Assembly (NCBI GenBank): GCA_030248295.1
Contig: JASANH010000183.1
Span: forward strand, 248,001-312,000
Source of the DNA: Mesodorylaimus sp. YZB2_4
Taxonomy: Eukaryota > Nematoda > Enoplea > Dorylaimida > Dorylaimidae
Direction: 5' to 3'
DNA length: 64,000 bases
Under the pieces are notes generated by a model. The model had not been told where the DNA came from, made no database searches, and saw nothing but the letters and a program-made list of their open reading frames with translations. Shown in pieces: positions 58,057 through 64,000 of the stretch (positions within the stretch are counted from its first letter, which is position 1; every line of letters starts with the position of its first letter). The translations under genes were made by a program, and so were the position numbers.

Positions 58057-61000
58057 TCAAGCTTTTCTGAACCCGCGGCAATAGAAAGGGTAGGCGCACA
58101 TATCACCAAAAAATTTGAATGTTTCTTTCGGATACACTTTTTGATAACACAGATCCCCAGGTGCCATTGGTTTTTCTATTTTCAAAATGCTTCCTGTCTG
58201 GCCAGGGTATACGAGACCAGATTTTTCGGAATAGAAGAGAAACCAGTTCCCTTCGCGATCTAGGGTTTGGGGATACTTGCAAAGAGGCGGCCTGTAATAA
58301 GGCTCTTCATTTTGGAAATCGCCAGCAATGGACCCTTTCGAGCAAGCTGACGCCCATGTTCCGCCATCTTGTTTCAAATACTCTAAATTAAACGTGCTTG
58401 GCAAAACACAAATGGCAACGTATTGATACTGCGTGGTGTACATTGCGGCAGAATCTCGATCGATCCAGAACCCATCACCCACATAAGTGTCCGAATAAAA
58501 ATCGGGTTGCTGGGAATTTGTATTCTTACACATTTGTGTGTCGCTATTCCAAAAGTTCGAATCGCATTGGCAGACTAGCCATTTAGGTGTGCAAGGCACT
58601 TTGATGTATACGCCAGATCGCTTGTGAAAATCAAAATACTGAATGCCCTGACGCTGGCAACCAGTGCAGACCAACATTAAGTCCGGCCGAGTTGTCATCT
58701 TTTCTAAAACGACTACTCATGAGATTCCTTGAGATACCGTTTTACATTGTTAGTTGACCCAAAAACGTCGCATCGCACGCTTATTTGACGCATCGCATCG
58801 AACTATACTTCCAGCTTTACAGTAGTTTACTGTAGTTTTAAAATAGGCGGGAGAGTGTTATCTATTAGGACTGAGATGTACATAATTCTGGGTCCATGCA
58901 GTTATTGAGCTACAATCTAATGTTTTGGGCTTAAGAGCGAGCAAACTCGCAAAAACTTTCTGCACCCAAAACACAGACTCCATCTTGCTCCTTACTTGTC
59001 AACGCTTGCACCACTGCGGTCGTCTCCTGTGTGGTCATTCTGGTAGTTGCCATTTTGTTTGTAGTCGTTGTCGTTGTCGTTGTCGTGGTTGGCTTGACCA
59101 CAGCATGATCAATGGGGGCCGCACAAAATTTCCAGTCTGCGCACAAAAACAGTATTAAAAATTCCCTACATTTTCCAAACAAACGGCATAGCTTCACCTC
59201 TCAAACTATTTACAGGTAGATCATTCCAATCCTTCTGATCGACATAATCTGCAACAGCTCCTTCGGCAAGTATGCACATGGATTCCTGTTTCTGCCTTGA
59301 ATCTATGACCAGCTTGGAATAATGACTGGTATAAATTCCAGGATATAACCAGCCATCGTGGAATATCAAGTGATACAATTTCTTTGGCTGGTCATATAAT
59401 TGCGTGTTCTGGCATCCTACTCTTTTGCACGAATCAGTCCACACTTGTAAATTTGCTGAATTAATGTGAATCGAAGCACAATATAATGTAGCCGTATGTA
59501 TTGCCATCCCCTTTGGATACGGTTTCTTACAAAGGATTGGTGTCATATTGCAATAAACTGTGATGTCCTGGTCAGGGTATTTGATATCTGAGGCCGACAG
59601 TGCAGTGCAGGCTGAGCACACAATTGATGCAGGCGTCGATTCTGCAAACAAGCAAGAAAGAGCGAATGTGTGAGGAAGTACAGCATTTTTCTCATGCCTA
59701 CCTACAGTCTTTTTTCCACAACAGCACAGTCATTGGAGAGCTGTTGTGAGAAAAGTGACATTCGGCACGTCAATGCATGTCACCCATGTTGTCGCTCACC
59801 CATGGGAACGCCATGCTGATTGGTCAATGACGTCATTGACTAATCAGAAAACGTTGAGCTAAGCAGTCAATGCGCTGATAAAATACTGCAGATAGACAGA
59901 CCCTTCTTCTCGAACTGGGGCAAAAAGTTTGTCTTCTTACTATCTGCAAAAGGGACAGATGCCGTATTTTCTCAAATAAGACCCCGGGGGTTTGCTGTTT
60001 CAATCCTTGTATAAAAGGGGTTTATTCGAGGGGATACTACAGGGGAAAAATACATTAGCGCACCCATTACTTTATAGCATTTGTTAATGCTTACAAGTAT
60101 GCACTGTTAGGGACAAGTTTTGAGGCGAAACAATGATCACTTTCAAAGGATGCACACACATGATCACACAGGATGTTTGAGCCCGGGGCACTGGGCAGTA
60201 AGTGAGTGTACACTATTTTGATTCTAGCTCTGTAAGCAGCCGACAGCTGAGCTTCTGCTTGACCTATGCCTTATTGTAACTGTGTCCCTTCATGGATACC
60301 CAGTCGATAAAAACCTTATAAGACAGGCTTTCCGTAAGGGTCGACCCGGTTATGGTCAGGCTTCAATATTTGACTCCCCCCCCCCCCCTATTTTTATAGG
60401 ACACAATCAGGCAAATACAGTAGGTACTGGCTCACAACTATTTGCGCTAGGACTATTTGAGTCTACGAAATCATAATATTGCATCTGCATATAATCCATC
60501 GATAAAAGCGTGGAAGCACAACTTATTTGCCTCACTCGAAGACCATAGAAAAGCCAACAACTTCCTGCCCTCGAAAAGTTTTTCGCTCACTTACCATGGC
60601 AAGAATTTTTAGAGCCCGGGTCGTCACATTTTCTTGCTCCTACAATAAAAAATAATTGTTTCTGCAGTAATGAAAAATCCAGCAGAAACATTTTCCTACC
60701 TTTGCAACGGCTTCGAGTGTGTGCTTCCTGAAATTTTATTGGTTTTTGCGAACTGCCGAACACTCGAAATGGTCTATTTCCTGGGGGCGTTTTCTGTTTT
60801 GTGCTTGACTTCTTCACAAATTTAGTTTGCATCCCAGGTTTTTTTGACCGTGTTGACTTTGGTCTTTTTCTTTGCTGCGAATTTGTCCTAGTCGGATGCT
60901 GGAACTGCTTTCTCGATGAGATTACTCGCTTGTCTGTTGAGAGCTTCGGTTGTCGCACACGTTTTTTAGTGGTTTTACGATTTGCATATGGAGTACTCGG

Positions 61001-61540
61001 CGGCTTTTTTGTCTTTCGACCAATCACTGAAGTTGACTGGTGCTTCTTGAAGTTGTTCTTCAGCTGCCGGCAATACTCTGCATTTGATATTTTTGACTTT
61101 ATCACAAGCTTTGTCCGTCCCTTTTTCGATCGATCGTAAAACGAAAAAGTACCTGGATACAGGGAGTTCCTAAAGACTATCGGATATTGGCTAGAATTGG
61201 TTTTCTCAGTTGCTTGGACGTTCCGGCATCTATCGCATATTTTAATTATTTCTTCCGCAATTATGCCTTTAGCTTTTATTATTTCGCAATATTGCAATGT
61301 CTGTCTCTGGATATTTTTGTTGCTTAAACTTTCGCAAACCAGCTGAGAAAATTTGCACTCAACTGTAAATCGAGGCTCTGCATATTTCGCAGTATTACAT
61401 TGAGTACAGACGATAAACATTGATGAAAAAGCTGAACAAAAGCGGGAATACACAAATGGGCAAACCCAGGCCGATTCCATCGCCTTACCTTTCGATGCTG
61501 ACAAAAATATTGTCAAATATGTATGAGCTATAAGTCCCAT
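58057..61540 (-). CDS. Three-domain secreted cysteine-rich protein, six exons
   Basis: Exons: 61540-61489, 61431-60700, 60639-60595, 59641-59198, 59136-58996, 58703-58057. Every junction is phase 1. The sum is 2061 nt, 686 aa. Exon 1 gives MGLIAHTYLTIFLSASK, a signal peptide. Exon 2 holds domain 1 (VCTQC, then VECKFSQLVC, then CDRCRNVQ, then NSLYPG, then YC) and a Lys/Arg/Ser/Thr-rich tail like that of the unit A gene. Exon 3 is a 45-nt linker, RKCDDPGSKNSCH, comparable to ARYCSPQASAS of unit A. Exon 4 is domain 2 (VCSAC, then WTDSCKRVGCQNTQ, then WLYPG). Exon 5 is a Thr-rich linker with ten consecutive Thr codons, a likely O-glycosylated spacer. Exon 6 is domain 3, with longer spacing between cysteines (LVCQCDS, CKYPQ, LVYPG). 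No membrane segment is seen. It is an inverted, diverged paralogue of the 30.8-39.7 kb gene; the function is unknown. Confidence 0.75.
58729..58819. mobile_element. GATGCGATGCG MITE, truncated copy 3
   Basis: It carries the spacer (TTTACATTGTTAGTTGACCC) and the right arm (CGCATCGCATCGAACTATAC) of the family found at 20485 and 55194; the left arm is gone. It lies in intron 5 of the minus-strand cysteine-rich gene, close to the acceptor of the last exon. Confidence 0.75.
59816..59847. promoter_or_regulatory. 32-bp palindrome around a TGACGTCA (CRE-like) core
   Basis: CTGATTGGTCAATGACGTCA and its continuation TTGACTAATCAG form a near-perfect palindrome centred on TGACGTCA, the consensus of CREB/ATF factors, with ATTGG (an inverted CCAAT) in the left arm. 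It lies in intron 3 of the minus-strand cysteine-rich gene. Whether it is a regulatory site or chance is not known. Confidence 0.3.
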
Positions 61541-61852
61541 AGTATGTACGGCCTATCAACTACAAGCCAGTACAGCTGCTCTCGTAAATTACGATAGCTA
61601 ACTGGTTTGCGAAACCTGAAGCAGTATATGGAAGGAAAAATTTAGTACGTACAGTTTATAAAATTTCTTGCGTCACAATGACACGCTGTCTTCCAACAGA
61701 CTACACTAAAAATAAGTCGAGTCGAGTTTTTTTCGTGCATGCCTACTCATCAAAGAAAAAATATTCTTAGCAAACAGAAGTTCTTTTTACAAAGTCTGTC
61801 AGGTCCGTCAGTTATTGCAGACCAGGAGTGCTATTGGTAAAGAATTCTTACT

Positions 61853-62487
61853 TTTGTTGCTTGAGGGCACCTAGAATTCTAGGGGGTGTGGCTAGGGCAG
61901 TTGGCTCGGTGGGGAGGAGCCAAGGCAATGTAAGAACAGGCCACTGGACGAGATCAGTGTTCACTCTTGATTTCGCTCGCTTGATTCGTTTCCATCTAAC
62001 TGCTCTAAATTCGTGGGGAGCCACCCTTCCTTTTTGTCCAAGCCATTTGGCAGACCTGCGGTGCGGGCCAAGCGCCAGCCAGAAACTTCGATTAGCATAC
62101 TCTCACGGGGTGTCTGCGGTCGTCGTTCTCTTTGGTTCATACTAGAAGAGTCCAGGAGTTGACTCCAGGGCAGACTTTTCTGCGTATTTGTCTGTGGGTA
62201 AGATCTAGGACTGGTGAGACATCGTCACGAATTGCTGTGCTCACAAAGGATCCTCCGGTGTTAACTTCGGTCTTTCTACCCTGCCTGTCGACAGTGGAAC
62301 TGTTCGCCAACGTTGGCGTCTTAGGTTTGGGTGCGACCGATCCGCGGCCAGGTTAGTGTATGATCGCACAAAGCAGTTGTAAGTACCCAGAGGCGTGGCA
62401 AACAAGGCTGAGGGGGTTGAAGGAATTTGGGTCGTGGCGATCAATACTCTGCAGGAATAAGCCTTTTTACCAGGCTTGGGCTAGAAA
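61853..62487 (-). repeat. Diverged copy of the intron-2 repeat
   Basis: On the minus strand this segment follows the order of the intron-2 sequence of units A and B, from AGCCCAAGCCTGGTAAAAAG through GGCTTATTCCTGCAGAGTA and CAGTCCTAGATCTTACCCAC to CACACCCCCTAGAATTCTAG. Here it lies upstream of the minus-strand family member instead of in an intron, which favours a mobile or dispersed repeat. No conserved frame is visible. Confidence 0.6.
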
Positions 62488-63129
62488 ATACAAACGCATA
62501 TGGACTAGACTCAGGTGCCAAGAGGGTGCAAATGCAAATGCCAGGAAAAATTTCAAGGAATTATGCTGTAGGTTCTGGCTGTACTGTAAGATGAACCTTT
62601 AGACGAGTTCTGGTAAATGCTGAGGTATCCCCATCTCCATGAGACTTATCCATGACTCACGTGTTAGAACACAGCATGATACCCTTTTTCACCAATGGTA
62701 CTCGTATTCCTGGTCTGCAGGAAGCAATATCGGTAGATAAAAGCTGCCTTTGTAAAAAAAACCAAAAAACTTTTGTGGATAAGAATATTTTCTCTTTGCT
62801 AAGTGGGCATGCAAGAAAATAGCTCGAGTCGAAATATTTTTATGTAGTCTGCTCAATTACATAGCTTTAATAAACCAGGAAAGAAATAGAAAAAAGCAAT
62901 TGATTCCATCCATCTATCCCAATACCTTGCCTTATCTTATCTTTAGTCCGTCGTACCGCCACTAGCGATAAGGTCGGTATACCCTGTTCACTGTAGGAGT
63001 CCTGGTTACTTTCCAGCAAATAAACGCCAGAATCACCCTGTCCGCACAGTGCGACTATGCTAGAACTGGCAAGAAATATCAGTTATCTTGGGATATGCAG
63101 TATTTTAAATCAGGTCTGAGAAACCTGAG

Positions 63130-63392
63130 GCTCTTCTGTCCTACAGCTTGAAAGCAGAAATATGGAGTGCATTAGCCTTTCAGCAAATTTAGTGCAGTTG
63201 TGCAAGCCAGACTGTTCAAAAACAAAATGCCAAAAAGATCAACATGCAAAAAGAGTTTTCTATTTTACTCCTAAAAAAGATTTTTCGATCAACACCACTT
63301 CCCTTTTTGACAATACTTGCACGTGGGCAGTTTCATTAGGATGCTTAATGGATTTAGTCAATAGCCAATTCACAGTTGCTCCTGGTCATTGA
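63130..63392 (+). pseudogene. Possible fragment of a cysteine-rich domain
   Basis: A 76-codon frame from 63162 reads MECISLSANLVQLCKPDC, then KTKC, FYFTPKKDFS and CTWAVSLGC. The order of C, L-x-C, C, aromatic stretch and paired cysteines faintly recalls the middle of the repeated domain in the neighbouring genes, but the C-x2-C start, the W-x2-C spacing and the YPG strand are missing. An acceptor-like TCCTACAG precedes it. It could be a decayed exon or chance. Confidence 0.25.
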
Positions 63393-63600
63393 ATCAACAA
63401 ACGAGAATAGTAACAGGGCCGTGAAGAATATGAGGAGGCGAGTCGTGGACCAGTTCTTGGCGATTTGTACTTGTATGTGCATTATGCCATTGTCGCAAAC
63501 TTGGCCTCTTCTTTGAGTTGGTGGAACATCGCGGCAAAGGCAAAGCGCGGTGAACGTGAGTTGTTCGAAAGAAGTGATTGGAGTGGTGAGGGTTGACAAA

Positions 63601-63730
63601 ATGGGTGGCAGTTTGAGGATCATGTATTGCATAGTCCTGCTTGGGGGTAAGTGTTTGATGCTACTTATTTGCATGATAACCAGATTAATCAACCCAACCC
63701 TCATGCAGTCCTTTGTTGGATGAAGTCATA
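63601..63730 (+). CDS. 5' end of a secreted-protein gene, interrupted by mariner (partial)
   Basis: Exon 1 (63601-63646) encodes MGGSLRIMYCIVLLG and ends at a GTAAGT donor in phase 1. A 62-bp intron ends CTCATGCAG, and exon 2 opens at 63709 with VLCWMKS before a mariner end begins. The joined start is a good signal peptide split by a phase-1 intron. The two complete family members also have a separate signal-peptide exon ending in phase 1, so this may be another family member, but no domain is visible. The overlapping minus-strand frame (63354-63704) was judged the weaker reading. Confidence 0.45.
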
Positions 63731-64000
63731 TACGAGGGGAGTTCAAAAAGTTCGTAGCCTGACCACATGTTAATTGAAATTGTACGAGGTAATGCTTATT
63801 TATTTTCGACATAACATCCCCTGAGACCAATGCGCTTGTGTAAACTTTGGTGCACCGCGTGCATACCCGTAAAAAAAAATATTACTCGCACCCCTCAAAA
63901 AACGCTTCAGTCGCTGGTTTCACTTCCTCATCACTCGAAAATCTCTTGCCACGTAAACTTTTTTTGAGTTTTCCGAGTAGGTAATAATCGCTGGGTGCCA
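63731..64000 (-). mobile_element. Mariner-family transposon, 3' end of a defective transposase
   Basis: The end sequence TACGAGGGGAGTTCAAAAAG at a TA site is typical of mariner termini. Read from the window edge on the minus strand, the frame gives APSDYYLLGKLKKSLRGK, then RFSSDEEV, then a stop codon (63884-63882) after EGCE, and then recognisable remnants of the C-terminus (SGDVMSK). APSD contains the third catalytic Asp of the DDD triad, and the LRGKRF-SSDEEV order is the mariner signature. The internal stop shows this copy is inactive. The rest lies beyond the window. Confidence 0.88.

Noticed and set aside
60801..61139. 112-codon plus-strand Phe/Cys-rich frame
   Set aside because: Antisense shadow of the Lys/Arg-rich tail of the minus-strand gene.
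63354..63704. 116-codon minus-strand frame ending in a hydrophobic segment
   Set aside because: The plus-strand signal-peptide exon with GTAAGT donor and short intron explains the same region better.

Overview
This is animal (very probably invertebrate) nuclear DNA. Genes are split by GT-AG introns. There is a mariner transposase end, tRNA-derived SINE copies, several terminal-inverted-repeat (TIR) and foldback elements with target duplications, and long gene-poor stretches. There is no bacterial operon structure. I cannot fix the species; the intradiol dioxygenase hints at a lineage such as mites or tardigrades, but that is weak inference.

Layout. 1-6.9 kb: nothing supportable. 6.9-10.05 kb (minus): an intradiol ring-cleavage dioxygenase with all four iron ligands and a hAT-like element in its large intron. 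10.8-19.8 kb: a SINE, a poly-A tract and otherwise gene-poor sequence. 19.8-20.3 kb (minus): a tentative small proline-rich protein. 21.0-24.3 kb (minus): a four-exon gene for a two-pass membrane protein with two PPxY motifs; a truncated copy of its start lies at 57.3-57.6 kb. 24.3-29.7 kb: gene-poor.

29.7-56.7 kb is dominated by a direct duplication. Unit A (29.7-39.8 kb) holds a 17-exon gene, 30764-39657, whose exons sum to 4491 nt (1496 codons plus stop). It encodes a signal peptide, seven copies of a roughly 120-residue cysteine-rich domain I do not recognise, a long Lys/Arg/Ser-rich tail after domain 1, seven short exons of 21-45 nt, and a distinct C-terminal domain. All introns but one are phase 1. 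Unit B (41.8-56.7 kb) is a copy swollen by at least three insertions, one of which breaks domain 1. Between them lie a small cysteine-rich secreted peptide gene, a 115-bp MITE and a 572-bp foldback element.

58.0-61.5 kb (minus) is a third, shorter family member: six exons, 686 aa, three domains. At 63.6 kb a further signal-peptide exon in the same style begins a gene that is interrupted at 63731 by a mariner element running off the window.

The main candidate for something undescribed is this modular secreted family. It combines repeated domains with C-x2-C, W-x2-C-x4-C-x3-Q and aromatic-PG signatures, symmetric phase-1 exons, micro-exons, recent duplication and uneven divergence. Its function is not evident from sequence. 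All splice models come from reading frames and splice consensus only.
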